In this document: positions 19,844 to 28,492 of the stretch, in pieces
Layout of the letters: every line of letters starts with the position of its first letter
How positions within the stretch are numbered: the first letter of the stretch is position 1
Origin: Gracilaria domingensis
Lineage: Eukaryota > Rhodophyta > Florideophyceae > Gracilariales > Gracilariaceae
Direction of reading: 5' to 3'
Assembly: GCA_022539475.1 (NCBI GenBank)
Contig: VCMS01000014.1
Span: forward strand, 124,001-188,000
Length of the DNA stretch: 64,000 bases
Notes under the pieces: model-generated
Told to the model about the DNA's origin: nothing
The model's database searches: none
Seen by the model: the letters and a program-made list of their open reading frames with translations, nothing else
Translations under genes and position numbers: made by a program

Positions 19844-20419
19844 ATGACACCCGCCACATGGTTCCACGCGCCTGCCAATCTGCCCCTCTACGCCGTCTTC
19901 ATTCTCATCCCGCTGCTGGGTGGCGTGCTTTCGTTCGTGTCGTCCGATAACTCCCCCTCCTCAGTAGCGTGGCGCCGCTCGTTGCGCAAGTCCTCCCTCA
20001 CTCCCAACGCCGTCATCACCGCCGTCACCTGGACTGTGCTCTATGTCTGCATGGGGCACGCGTCCTTCGTGGTGTACACGCTTTCGGCTCCGCCCACGGT
20101 ACTGTCCCCCTGTCTCGTCGCCTATCTAACACAATGCCTTCTTAATCACTTCTTCATCATTGTGCTCTTCGGCCTCCAGCGCATTGATCTCGCCCTGCTC
20201 ATGATTGTACCGCTGTGGTTTGCCACCGGCCTCACCATGTTGCTTTTCTACGACATCTCGCTGCTCGCCGGTCGTCTCATGGCGCCCGTCTTTGCCTGGG
20301 TGTCCTTCAATGTTTACCTTAACTTTTTCCTGTACGCCAACAATCACGTCTACACCGACTATCAGATGCACGCCATTGCGCATCGCCCCGCCAAACACCT
20401 CAAGCTCAAGTCCTTGTAG
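19844..20419 (+). CDS. TspO/MBR family membrane protein, copy 2
   Basis: A second TspO homologue of 191 residues, probably a tandem duplicate of the upstream gene. Shared positions include LFPYAVF-like helix 1 (LPLYAVFILIPLLGGVLSF), WRRSLRKSSLTPNAVITAVTWTVLY where copy 1 has WHTSLRKWPYRPPNFVHPIAW, then MGHASFVVYTLS, LLNHFFIIVLFGLQRIDLA and the last helix WVSFNVYLNFFLYANNHV. The PP-x-W entry motif of typical TspO proteins is weaker here (SSLTPN). Both copies end with a short charged tail. I start at the ATG at 19844, one residue before the first helix region; the upstream frame is open but C-rich and not protein-like. Divergence between copies implies an old duplication. Confidence 0.85.
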   Translation: MTPATWFHAPANLPLYAVFILIPLLGGVLSFVSSDNSPSSVAWRRSLRKSSLTPNAVITAVTWTVLYVCMGHASFVVYTLSAPPTVLSPCLVAYLTQCLLNHFFIIVLFGLQRIDLALLMIVPLWFATGLTMLLFYDISLLAGRLMAPVFAWVSFNVYLNFFLYANNHVYTDYQMHAIAHRPAKHLKLKSL

Positions 20420-21202
20420 CACCGCTCCCCCGCTCCCCTCCTTCTTCCCCCAGTTTGCCGATAAGCTCAAGAGTTAACTCATCATCCCCGTCCCACCCAC
20501 ACACCTATGTTTTGCGCAATCTGTGTCTAAAAACGGTGCTTCCAAAACGCCACGCATAGAATACATGCGTGTATCTTTGCAGTCGTTCTGCCATTGCTAT
20601 CTCCGCAACCCCACTTTACGTCGACGCAAAACGGATGCAACCTTCGGCCTGTCTTCACCTGTTTTCAATTCAATGTCATTAAAAAAAAAAGTCTCACATC
20701 TTCATCATCCTCATCCATGCCTCGCTGTTGTCCACCCAATTCGACGCCTGCCGCAACAAACTACCCTTTCCTCCTCCTTGCCCACTACCCTAGCTAACTG
20801 GAGTAGTGGCCCACACACGGCTAACTGACGACCTGCTTCGGGAGACTCGCGAGTGCGCTGCCACGCTCGCCACCTGTGCACCGATTGTACGAACTTGGTA
20901 TCCGGTCCAGTACCGGTTTAGTACCGATACGACCGCCATCACTGTTGCTCATGCATAATGCTGACTGCCCGTCACATCACGTCACCCAGTCCCGCCGACG
21001 CAACTCCACCAACACATTGCCCAGGGGTATAGGCCGTAGAGACCGTAGATAAGGTATCTCGCCACAAAAGCAACCAAACTTGAACATTCTCGTCTCGACG
21101 AGCATGTTCCCGTCTGCTTCCCGCCGTTCGACAAGCTCATGAACGTCGCGTCTGCTTGCCGTAGCCGCGTTGAAGTCCGCCGCGAAGCTTCGTCGCCGCG
21201 CC
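20420..21202. other. Spacer of 0.8 kb upstream of the DENN gene
   Basis: It contains an A10 run at about 20681-20692 and a loose inverted arrangement of GTATC/GTACC words near 20896-20930. No gene is supportable. Confidence 0.5.
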
Positions 21203-23131
21203 ATGCGCATGCTGGGCGTTGTGGAGCCTCGTCATGACTCGACCGCCCCACGCCAGCATGCGCTTTCGACACTACCTCCCACGCTACCTTTCGACATTTG
21301 GAGCCGACGCAATTTTGCCACATCCTTTCGCAATGATGACGCCCATCCGAGTCCAATTGCCGCCTGCGAACCATGGATAACCGCTTTTCTCATCATCGGC
21401 TTTGACCTTGATAAGGGGCAGGTAGTTGAAGCATGCGTTCCGAACAATGTGCTCACTTATGCCGAGAAGGAGGCAATATGCTACTACGCGATGCCAGACT
21501 CAGCTGCGGGCGGCACTGGTCACGAAGACGCTTTGTACACCTTTCGAGTAGCCCGCGACTCCGAAGGCATCGAGGAAAAGATGCTCCTCGCGCACACGCT
21601 TTTCCGTCAAGCCCCGGACAAATCCAATCCCAGAGGCTTCTTCCAAAAGGCCGTGGTCGTCGTCACCTCCACGCCTTTTATCACTCTGGCTAGTGTACTA
21701 CTCACCAGTTTGGCATCAAAAGCATTTGCGGACGGAGAAAAAGCGTTGTTCCGCGCAGTTGAAGATGTTTCTTCTTGGCCGGATCCGCGAGCGCACAATG
21801 ACGGTCGAACGCTTGAACTGCCTTTTGTTGATGAAACGGTGACAATGTCAGTGCCCGACAATTTCCTCTGCTCATTCGCAGCGCCAGATGCGATCTTAAT
21901 GGTAAATGGCATACAGAGTACTGATAACAATTCCCTTCCGAAAGTTAGTCATGTTCCGCGATCTCCGTCTAGGGAGCGCAAGGATCGTATCAGCCGTGAG
22001 GCAGGTTTGTGCACTCCAGACTTGGTGCGCATGTGGCCACTCTCTAGTTCTTCGGCGAAATCTTCGGCACAACCCTTCCACGAAGTGAATCTGGCTTACG
22101 CTTTGCAAGGCGTATATGAAAAGCTTTGGTCCATATGGGAACTAGTTGTCATAGGAGAACCTCTACTTGTATTGGGCGCAACCCCTTCAGAATGCGCATC
22201 AGCTGTGCTGTGCATAATCGGGATAATTCATCCACTACCTTTTGTCGGCGATTGGCGTCCGTATTATTGCATACAAGATTCGACATACATGGAGTTAATG
22301 GGTCCGAGGAAAAACAAGATGATGCCTGACGGAGCCGTTTATGGTGTGACAAACAGTCATCTGGTAGATACTCTGCCGTTTGAGCACGTCCTTGTTCTTC
22401 CTGGATCAGAGGTAGCTGGAAAGCACCACAGACCCGGGTTGAGAAGCTCCCACAGGTCTGCAGTTTACAAGGCACGTCAGATAACAAACGGGCTACTTGC
22501 GGCGCGGGCTGCTTCAGTTAAAGGGGGTGCGAATGCTGATCAGCTGTCTCTTGACCTGCGAGATGTCATATTCGAAAAGATAACCAAACCGTTTCTCGGA
22601 GTTTTTGATAGATATCTGGTACCCTGTTGGAGCGATGGGACATCCCTAACGGACGAACCGAACGTATCTGATCCATTTGGCCGACATTTAACTCTTGCAG
22701 ATTTTGAGGTAGACAAGTTCCCAACATCCGAAGATCTTTGTTACGCTTCTGGTAACATGGGGAAGGGTTCTGGGAACCCCAAACGGATGCGGGGGCTTTA
22801 CGAACGATTCGTGCGCGGACCAGTTTTTCGAGAATGGTGGCAGGAAGCACGGAAGGTCGCTGAAAGGCAGTGCCAGGGTGTACATCGGCAACTAATGATT
22901 GAAGCATGTTCAACAGGCAGGCTGATAAGAAAAGCAGACCAGGGGCGGAAGCACTTGGCAGATTTGACATCGCGAGTGGAAAAAGAACTGCAGCTCGCGG
23001 ATAAAGCTGACAGGGTGCTGGTCAGAAAGCTTAGGATACTGGCAGACAGTTTAAGAACGGAGTTAGTTCGTTCCGTTGGAGAGTCAATAGACAATCAACT
23101 GGATAATGAGTCGGCAATGCTTCTAGTATAG
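21203..23131 (+). CDS. DENND6-type DENN domain protein (Rab GEF)
   Basis: DENN proteins exchange GDP for GTP on Rab GTPases; DENND6 acts on Rab14 in endosomal recycling in animals. The 642-residue protein opens its longin-like part with FLIIGFDLDKGQVVEACVP and ICYYAMPDS, the DENND6/AVL9-type N-terminal signature. The central part has FRVARDSEGI, VVVVTSTPFITLASVLLTSL, ALQGVYEKLWSIWELVVIGEP and LPFVGDWRPYYCIQDSTYMEL, matching the conserved DENN core. The C-terminal 120 residues are helical (KAERQCQ, then a Leu/Lys/Glu-rich coiled stretch). The frame extends upstream only with non-ATG codons, so I use the ATG at 21203; a second ATG lies two codons on. Its 3' end is 85 bp from the convergent LON-domain gene. 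Confidence 0.85.
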   Translation: MRMLGVVEPRHDSTAPRQHALSTLPPTLPFDIWSRRNFATSFRNDDAHPSPIAACEPWITAFLIIGFDLDKGQVVEACVPNNVLTYAEKEAICYYAMPDSAAGGTGHEDALYTFRVARDSEGIEEKMLLAHTLFRQAPDKSNPRGFFQKAVVVVTSTPFITLASVLLTSLASKAFADGEKALFRAVEDVSSWPDPRAHNDGRTLELPFVDETVTMSVPDNFLCSFAAPDAILMVNGIQSTDNNSLPKVSHVPRSPSRERKDRISREAGLCTPDLVRMWPLSSSSAKSSAQPFHEVNLAYALQGVYEKLWSIWELVVIGEPLLVLGATPSECASAVLCIIGIIHPLPFVGDWRPYYCIQDSTYMELMGPRKNKMMPDGAVYGVTNSHLVDTLPFEHVLVLPGSEVAGKHHRPGLRSSHRSAVYKARQITNGLLAARAASVKGGANADQLSLDLRDVIFEKITKPFLGVFDRYLVPCWSDGTSLTDEPNVSDPFGRHLTLADFEVDKFPTSEDLCYASGNMGKGSGNPKRMRGLYERFVRGPVFREWWQEARKVAERQCQGVHRQLMIEACSTGRLIRKADQGRKHLADLTSRVEKELQLADKADRVLVRKLRILADSLRTELVRSVGESIDNQLDNESAMLLV

Positions 23132-23216
23132 AATTAGATGTGTAGGAAGACCTATAGATAGCTTCAAAGGGAAACGATGCAATCGCATCATCTGGCACCT
23201 TTGCCAAACAAGTCCT

Positions 23217-24152
23217 TCAAGGGCGTGATTGGTCACCTTGCTGCCCCAGAGCAGAAGCTATGGCTCCCTTCGCGGCTAACTCTTTCACATACGGCTCTAG
23301 TCCTTGAAGGGCAAGTTCCAGACGCTCCCCGGTGTCTGTGCTCGTGAGCATCCGTTTTCGATCCATAAAGCTTATGCTGAGAAGATCGGTGGCGATGAAA
23401 CTGAAAAGCTCTCTTCTCAGATGTGGACTAAGTTTCAAAATCCAAGGTTGTAAGAGCTTTTGACCCTCCTCTTCATCCATTTGCCCACAAAACGCGCGGA
23501 CTCGCCGTAGGGTATCATTCAAAGCTCGTTTATGTTCATCTTTGCCTTCCGAAATCTTTATGCTCAGCTGCACAATTTGTGTCATCGTTGACACAAGATG
23601 TTGTTCCTTTTCGCTAATTGATTCAAGACTATCGGGCGTTGGTTCGTCATCATTGAATACTTCAACATGCGCTGTTTGCATGTGCTCATCAAGTTTTAGG
23701 ATATGTAGGCGTGAAATTCCGGTGCACAAAATTGTTGCCTTTTCCTGAGATGGGTCTATATGCACGTCGTCGATGATGCATAATGTGCCCACCTCACCGG
23801 GATCCCCCCAAGCGTTAACGCAAACGAACACAAATTCTGGGGGATCGCTCTCACAAACCGTGCGCAGCAATCGATCTGCAGCTTCATGGGATACGGAGAG
23901 AAGCTGGCTACCGCCAGGGAAGATGACATCGGCTCCAGATGTCATTGGTAAAGCAAGTACGCAGAGTTTTCTGACATCCTCTTCAGAAGCCTGCGTACTT
24001 GAGGTACATGCTCGAACATTGAGATATGCAGGTCGAGGTCGACGAACAGTCGTTCGAAACTTAAGCTTTTGATGACGCGAGTGGAGAGGGCGGCCCAAAG
24101 TGTTGGATACACGGAAGACAGAGACGGTGGATACGGTGAACGCGATACGCAT
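23217..24152 (-). CDS. LON substrate-binding-domain protein, probably plastid-targeted
   Basis: The protein carries the N-terminal domain of Lon proteases without the AAA or protease parts, as in plant plastid LON-domain proteins of unknown function and in cereblon. From the ATG at 24152 it has 311 residues. Residues 1-50 (MRIAFTVSTVSVFRVSN...) are rich in Ser, Thr and Arg, lack acids and carry an early Phe, fitting a red-algal-type transit peptide. The LON part has KLCVLALPM, VIFPGGSQLLSVSHEAADRLL, FVFVCVNAWGDPGEVGTLCIIDDVHIDP, ILCTGISRLHIL and a helical C-terminal bundle. The frame stays open to an ATG at 24284, which would add 44 residues before the transit-like segment; I prefer the shorter form. 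Confidence 0.83.
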   Translation of the reverse strand: MRIAFTVSTVSVFRVSNTLGRPLHSRHQKLKFRTTVRRPRPAYLNVRACTSSTQASEEDVRKLCVLALPMTSGADVIFPGGSQLLSVSHEAADRLLRTVCESDPPEFVFVCVNAWGDPGEVGTLCIIDDVHIDPSQEKATILCTGISRLHILKLDEHMQTAHVEVFNDDEPTPDSLESISEKEQHLVSTMTQIVQLSIKISEGKDEHKRALNDTLRRVRAFCGQMDEEEGQKLLQPWILKLSPHLRRELFSFIATDLLSISFMDRKRMLTSTDTGERLELALQGLEPYVKELAAKGAIASALGQQGDQSRP

Positions 24153-24440
24153 GATTTGGAGAAACGGCTGGCGGAAACGCAAGAACAGATTCCTCGACGA
24201 ATTGGAAAAAGGTGACGGAGACCTCTCCTCCCAGACAAGGTTACAGCTCGACACACCGCTATCGTTCCGACGCGAGAAGATCATAGATTTCTATATCCAG
24301 CGCATGAAGTCCAAACAAGATGACCTTACCCCGCCGTACGTCTCCTTTGTCGGGAGATCTGCGGCAAACTCTTTGGATCCCATTTGCGGTCTAAATTGCC
24401 ATCTATATTTCCGTCAACAGATGGCGAGTCATCTGCCCCA
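24151..24440 (+). CDS. Candidate first exon of an unrecognised small gene
   Basis: An ATG at 24151 overlaps the LON start codon on the other strand. The frame has 97 codons that look protein-like, with mostly G/C third positions, including SFRREKIIDFYIQRMKSK and PPYVSFVGRSAANS. It runs into a consensus donor CAG|GTAAGT at 24441. The nearest AG (24487) would give a 47-bp intron and an early stop (SPIYV). No homologue is recognised. It could instead be 5' leader sequence of the SAE1 gene or a chance frame. Confidence 0.27.
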
Positions 24441-24914
24441 GGTAAGTTGGGAAGCCCATGACCAGCACAACTCGTGACATCATGTCAGTCACCAATCTAC
24501 GTGTAAAGACGCAAATCAGTGTGAATTTCACAACGACATTGGCAAACAATGGGATTGCGCTTACCAACGATGGTAGAAGGATATCACCGTGATATTATCA
24601 CGTATCTACCAGGGGTAGGGCTATAAGGATATCCTTAAGGATACTGTGATGCAAAGGCTGAGGGGATCAATCAAGCGGAGAAAACTTGTAAGAGTTGAAG
24701 ACTTCAGATTCCCAACACATTGCTACCAAGCTTATCTGTCCCGGGCGAATTACGTCCGTTGACAGCCCCACAGCCCTGCAACCCTACGACAGAGAACTCG
24801 CGGCGTCAGCTTGTCTCACAAACCAGTCATCGCATCTCAGCAAGACGACGTTCTTTCCGCCAGCAGCTTCACCCTTATCTTTCCACGGACCTCGCCTCAC
24901 GCTTACCTTCAAGT
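24441..24914. promoter_or_regulatory. Palindrome-rich region upstream of SAE1
   Basis: This region holds overlapping palindromes ATATCAC-C-GTGATAT (24581-24595) and GTGATA-T-TATCAC (24589-24601), then the palindrome AAGGATATCCTT (24625-24636). The last 150 bases are probably the SAE1 5' leader. Confidence 0.55.
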
Positions 24915-25889
24915 ATGCCAGCAACAGAATCTGATCCAAACTCGCAACCACCAGCAGCGCCAAGGGAGCTCACAAGTGACGAAGCGGCGTTATACGACCG
25001 TCAGATTCGACTATGGGGCCTAGAAGCTCAGCGCAAACTTGCCTCCTCTTCCGTTCTTCTAGTGGGCGCTGTATGCAGTTTAGAAGCACAAGAAGTTGCC
25101 AAGAATGTCGTTCTTGCAGGAGTTGCTCGTCTGGGATTGGTTGAGTACGAGCATAGTGGACTCGAATCGGCACGGAACTTTCTGGGATCTAGTGTGGAGG
25201 GCATTATTCAAAGCCTTACTGAGATGAATCCTCATGTCCAAGTGCAGGTTGTGGAGAAACCGTGTTTTGAGGCTGTTCAACAGTTTTCGGTGGTATGTGC
25301 GTTTGGACTAGCGCGGAAGCAAGAAATGGCTTTCGCTGACGCATGTCGCGCCGTCAATGTGCCCTTCATGTGTGGGCGTGCTTGCGGAGTGGTAGGATGG
25401 GTCTTCTTTGATCTAGGAGCCCATTACGGATACCAAAAGACCAAGTCTTCGGCTGCAGATGCTGAAAACTCATCTTCGGTTTCAACATACAAAGTGTCTT
25501 TTTGCTCTTACAAGCAAGCGGTAGAGCACCTCTGGGGCGGAGAATCAAAACGGAGCGCCTTTGGATGGCATGTGGCGTGTAGCATGCAAGAGTTTGAAGC
25601 TCGCCATAAGCGTATACCATCAGGTAGCGAGGAAGACGTCAAGCTGATGGCGGAAGTATACACGGAATTATGTGCCAGCAAGAAAAGCAGGATGTCAAAC
25701 GACCAGCTAGTATCGCGGGCTGCTAAGACTGCTGCATGTGTCCTCGGTCCTGTGTCTGCTATTGTTGGAGGTATGTGGGGAAGGGAGGTTGTCAAAGTGG
25801 TTTCAGGGAAGGGTGAGCCGCTCAAAAACTTTTTCTTCTTCAACGCTGACAATAACGTGGGGTCTGTTGAGCACGTTGGCCCCTTATAA
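24915..25889 (+). CDS. SAE1: SUMO-activating enzyme subunit 1
   Basis: SAE1 (AOS1) is the adenylation partner of the SUMO E1 heterodimer with SAE2/UBA2, acting in the nucleus. The 324-residue length fits plant SAE1 (about 320). Key segments are EAALYDRQIRLWGLEAQRKL, the universal E1 entry motif, SSVLLVGAVCSLEAQEVAKNVVLAGV (the Rossmann loop), LGLVEYEHSGLESARNFL, FMCGRACGVVGWVFFDLG, and near the C terminus GPVSAIVGGMWGREVVKVVSGKGEPLKNFFFFN. As expected for this subunit, no catalytic Cys domain is present. The upstream frame is open but not conserved; I start at the ATG at 24915. Its 3' end is 81 bp from the convergent SDHAF3 gene. Confidence 0.93.
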   Translation: MPATESDPNSQPPAAPRELTSDEAALYDRQIRLWGLEAQRKLASSSVLLVGAVCSLEAQEVAKNVVLAGVARLGLVEYEHSGLESARNFLGSSVEGIIQSLTEMNPHVQVQVVEKPCFEAVQQFSVVCAFGLARKQEMAFADACRAVNVPFMCGRACGVVGWVFFDLGAHYGYQKTKSSAADAENSSSVSTYKVSFCSYKQAVEHLWGGESKRSAFGWHVACSMQEFEARHKRIPSGSEEDVKLMAEVYTELCASKKSRMSNDQLVSRAAKTAACVLGPVSAIVGGMWGREVVKVVSGKGEPLKNFFFFNADNNVGSVEHVGPL

Positions 25890-25970
25890 GACTTGGAGTA
25901 AAGTGTCTAGTGCTGTCAACAACTTGCAATCTGCGACTAAGTGTTTGTTTCTGCACATTTGCGTCCGTCT

Positions 25971-26496
25971 TCACTGTTTCTCATAAGGATTCTCTCCAGC
26001 CTCTGCTCTTTCTTGTATTCCAACGCTAACTGCGGAGGCCTTTAATCGTTCGAGCTGGGCTTTTTGATCATCACTCAAGGTTTCTATGTCTCTTTCAGCC
26101 AAATCTCGTCCCAAGCCGAACAAATCCTGTGAAAAGGGAAGGGGAACGGATTATAGGTCAGTACTCACTGGACAAATAGGATAGAAGAGAGAACGAGAAA
26201 AAGAGAGAGGGTACTGTCCTTACAGCCTCCATCATGAGATGAGCAGCATATTCTTCCCATTGCTGAAGAAATTGTTTTTCCTGCTCCGGTTTAACGTCTC
26301 GGTGCGCTCGAAATTCCTGACGGACATACTGCGAAAACGAAGAGGATGCCATGGTCAGAAGGGCCCAATCACAGCAGGAACGTCTACAGAAGAGCTATCT
26401 TACCTGATCGCCTATTGATCTCTGAATGTCTGGGAGTTTAAGTTGATGCAATCGCATGATACGTCTGAATAGGGATAAGCGATGGCGCACAAGCAT
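25971..26496 (-). CDS. SDHAF3: SDHAF3/ACN9 succinate dehydrogenase assembly factor (three exons)
   Basis: SDHAF3 is a mitochondrial-matrix LYR protein that protects the iron-sulfur subunit of complex II during assembly. The gene has exons 26404-26496, 26224-26328 and 25971-26126 on the minus strand, both introns in phase 0, giving 117 residues. Exon 1 carries an LYR-type motif as LFRR (residues 9-12) and ends SIGDQ; exon 2 continues YVRQEFRAHRDVKPEQ and LQQWEEYAAHL, so the joined GDQYVRQEF segment matches GDQYVKDEF of the human protein. Exon 3 gives the DLFGLGRDL and QKAQLERLKASA part. Two introns in so small a gene is notable where nearly all neighbours are intronless. No separate targeting peptide is obvious. 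Confidence 0.93.
26127..26223 (-). other. SDHAF3 intron 2 (97 bp, phase 0)
   Basis: The donor is GCT|GTAAGG and the acceptor TTCACAG|GAT. Splicing joins HLMMEA to DLFGLG. Confidence 0.9.
26329..26403 (-). other. SDHAF3 intron 1 (75 bp, phase 0)
   Basis: The donor is CAG|GTAAGA and the acceptor TTTCGCAG|TAT. Splicing joins SIGDQ to YVRQEF, restoring the conserved family segment. Confidence 0.92.
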
Positions 26497-26935
26497 TTTG
26501 AAACGGTGGCTCTTGAAGGCTTGAAGGTTTTACGAAGGCGGAGGATGAGAGACTGTACACTGCTTCGAAAGGCCAACCTATCCATGTATCGTGGTATGAA
26601 ACAAGGGTAAAGGGTTGCCGACGGTACATTTTTGGTGAAAATGTTATGGACATTTGCCAGTCTTCAAATTGACGCGATGGGAGGAGGATATCTATCGCAC
26701 AATGTCTATCGGACGATGTCATGTGATAAGAACCGATTGACATCGTGGATATGACTCTTATCGACGATGTCAATCGGTACGTACCGAACGTTCCTCAACT
26801 GCAGGAACGTTAAGAACAACTTGAAAGCGATAATTCTGCAAGAAAGGCGAAGAAGCAGAAGTAAAAGAGCACCAAGTTTATAGCAACGCACTGCAACTCT
26901 GTGCACCAACAGCGTAAGGCAACACGCAAAAACAG
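26497..26935. other. Spacer of 0.44 kb between two minus-strand genes
   Basis: It contains the SDHAF3 promoter and the bL17 3' end. The only structure seen is a perfect 15-bp inverted repeat at 26732-26778. Confidence 0.55.
26732..26778. repeat. Perfect 15-bp inverted repeat, 17-bp loop
   Basis: ACCGATTGACATCGT (26732-26746) is exactly complementary to 26764-26778. It lies about 240 bp upstream of the SDHAF3 start codon and 200 bp past the bL17 3' end. It could be a small foldback element or regulatory hairpin. Confidence 0.8.
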
Positions 26936-27454
26936 CTAAACAAGCTCAATGATACCCATGGGAGCATTATCACCCCTTCTAGGCATAGTGCGCAAGACAC
27001 GAGTATAACCGCCATTCCGATCTCCATACCTCTCCGGCGCCTGATCAAACAAAGCATGAACCAACTGCTTATCATAAAGATATCCCAGCGCCTGTCGTCT
27101 CGCATGTAAGGATCCATTCTTAGCCAGGGTAATCATGTGATCAGCTGTCTTCCTAACCGCCTGCGCACGGGCATGAGTTGTCTTAATGCGTCCATGACGA
27201 ATCAATTCTGTCGTGAGTGCACGAAGCAGCGCCTTACGTTGATCAGCAGGCTTGTTCAATTTCGGTATACGCTTGCCATGGCGAATGGCGACAATATCGG
27301 GCATGACGGGCATGTTCGCCGCTCGTTGCGGCGCAACGCATGGCGCACGGACAGCGACGCCCAGAAACGGCGAGCGCGCGCAGAGCGAAATTGGGCTAGC
27401 AGACGATGCAAACGATGTGCCAGCAGCAGCCGGCACGAATGCGGGGCGGTTCAT
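26936..27454 (-). CDS. Plastid large-subunit ribosomal protein bL17, nuclear-encoded
   Basis: bL17 is a bacterial-type ribosomal protein located at the peptide exit tunnel side of the 50S subunit. The mature domain (about 124 residues) has the hallmark start [29 protein letters not shown], then [46 protein letters not shown] and the C-terminal [23 protein letters not shown]. The first 48 residues ([18 protein letters not shown]...) are a plastid transit peptide: Ala/Ser/Pro-rich, no acids, with Phe at position 6. I start at the ATG at 27454, since upstream residues are not transit-like. Mitochondrial targeting is possible, but the AFVP leader favours the plastid. Confidence 0.94.
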   Translation of the reverse strand: MNRPAFVPAAAGTSFASSASPISLCARSPFLGVAVRAPCVAPQRAANMPVMPDIVAIRHGKRIPKLNKPADQRKALLRALTTELIRHGRIKTTHARAQAVRKTADHMITLAKNGSLHARRQALGYLYDKQLVHALFDQAPERYGDRNGGYTRVLRTMPRRGDNAPMGIIELV

Positions 27455-27699
27455 ATCGAAGCGCTCCCACGATGCAGCGGGACGGTGGAAGCAGGCAAGG
27501 GGTCGGTGCGCGCGCAGTGGTGACGGTCGTTGAGCGGCGTAGTTATTACGAAGGTGGATGAGAGCGGGAGGTGAGGACGTTGCACGCGGAATGGAGGTCG
27601 CAATTGGGTGGAGATCGCTGCTGGCAACTGGCCACTTGCTGTGCTGCGCTTGCCAGCGCACGCCGCAGCTGGTTCCGCCACGTGTACGACGCAACGCGT

Positions 27700-28437
27700 T
27701 TACTTCACGGCAAACTCGATGCGCTCGGCCCACTGCGCTGGGGAGCAGTCGTAGGTGACATGGTATCCGCTCTTGCAGGGCGGCGCATGCTCGTCCGTGT
27801 CCTGGCAGCACGCCCACCGTCTCCCGTAGCGCGGTCCCTTCACGTTGTCCAGGGCCGGGTCGTCGAAGTGATGGTCCTCATACATCGTCAGCTGCATCAC
27901 GTTGCCCAGAATGTCGCCGTGGAACAGACAGCTTCCCGCTTTGTTCTCCGACTTGACAAACGTTTTGCCGCATCGAGCGCACTTCTGCGTGGTCTCGCAC
28001 ATTCGTGCGGCTGCGCGTTTCAAACTATCTGTGCGCGCAGTTCGAATTGCTGGAGGAGTTGCGGCGCATCTGTGTCGCGCCCAGCTCAATCTCGGCGATG
28101 AATTCACTCGCGACGTTGTAGTCACGCTGAATGCTATGTCTTCCAGATCGCCCCTGCGTTTCAGAAGTGCTGTTTCCGGCCGCACCGCATCGCGCTCCCT
28201 CCGGGAATGTACCATTGTCGTCTGAAGCTCTGACCTGATGTGCCTTTGGAGTAGCAAAAGGCGTATCTGACTTCCTTCGCAATTGACACGATTGTCGACA
28301 AACTCGACCACGCTCTCCGGGTCCACCAATGAACCCGAGGATGAGCATATAGGGTGATAATCACCCGCATACTCGCATACCGGTTGATGCTTCCCAAACG
28401 CGAGCCCAACACCATCTGGCTGCACAGCGGGATGCAT
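27700..28437 (-). CDS. Cysteine-rich zinc-binding protein of unknown function; start uncertain
   Basis: The convincing part is the last 100 residues, from an ATG at 28002: [23 protein letters not shown], then after a Tyr/Asp-rich linker [21 protein letters not shown]. The Cys/His spacing (CxxC, C-x3-H, CC, C-x4-H) resembles CHORD-like and related zinc domains with the order CxxC...C..H...WxCC...C..GH. The frame is open further up to an ATG at 28437 (244 residues), but the added part is not clearly protein-like, and two other minus-strand frames there look equally plausible, so an intron or a shorter start at 28002 is possible. I do not assign a function. It sits between the SANT-domain gene and bL17, all on the minus strand. 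Confidence 0.5.
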   Translation of the reverse strand: MHPAVQPDGVGLAFGKHQPVCEYAGDYHPICSSSGSLVDPESVVEFVDNRVNCEGSQIRLLLLQRHIRSELQTTMVHSRRERDAVRPETALLKRRGDLEDIAFSVTTTSRVNSSPRLSWARHRCAATPPAIRTARTDSLKRAAARMCETTQKCARCGKTFVKSENKAGSCLFHGDILGNVMQLTMYEDHHFDDPALDNVKGPRYGRRWACCQDTDEHAPPCKSGYHVTYDCSPAQWAERIEFAVK

Positions 28438-28492
28438 TAAATTTTTGTTGGGCGTGCTTCCCAAATTGAATCTCAAGCTCTGTGAATCCACT

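Noticed and set aside
19334-19867. Long minus-strand frames across the TspO-1 end and spacer
   Set aside because: Arg/Ala/Gly-rich composition typical of GC-rich antisense frames; no domain, and the plus strand encodes clear TspO helices.
27571-28101. Plus-strand frame of 176 codons opposite the cysteine-rich gene and the bL17 upstream region
   Set aside because: No recognisable domain; the minus strand carries a clear CxxC...WxCC pattern, and the region is GC-rich, which lengthens chance frames.
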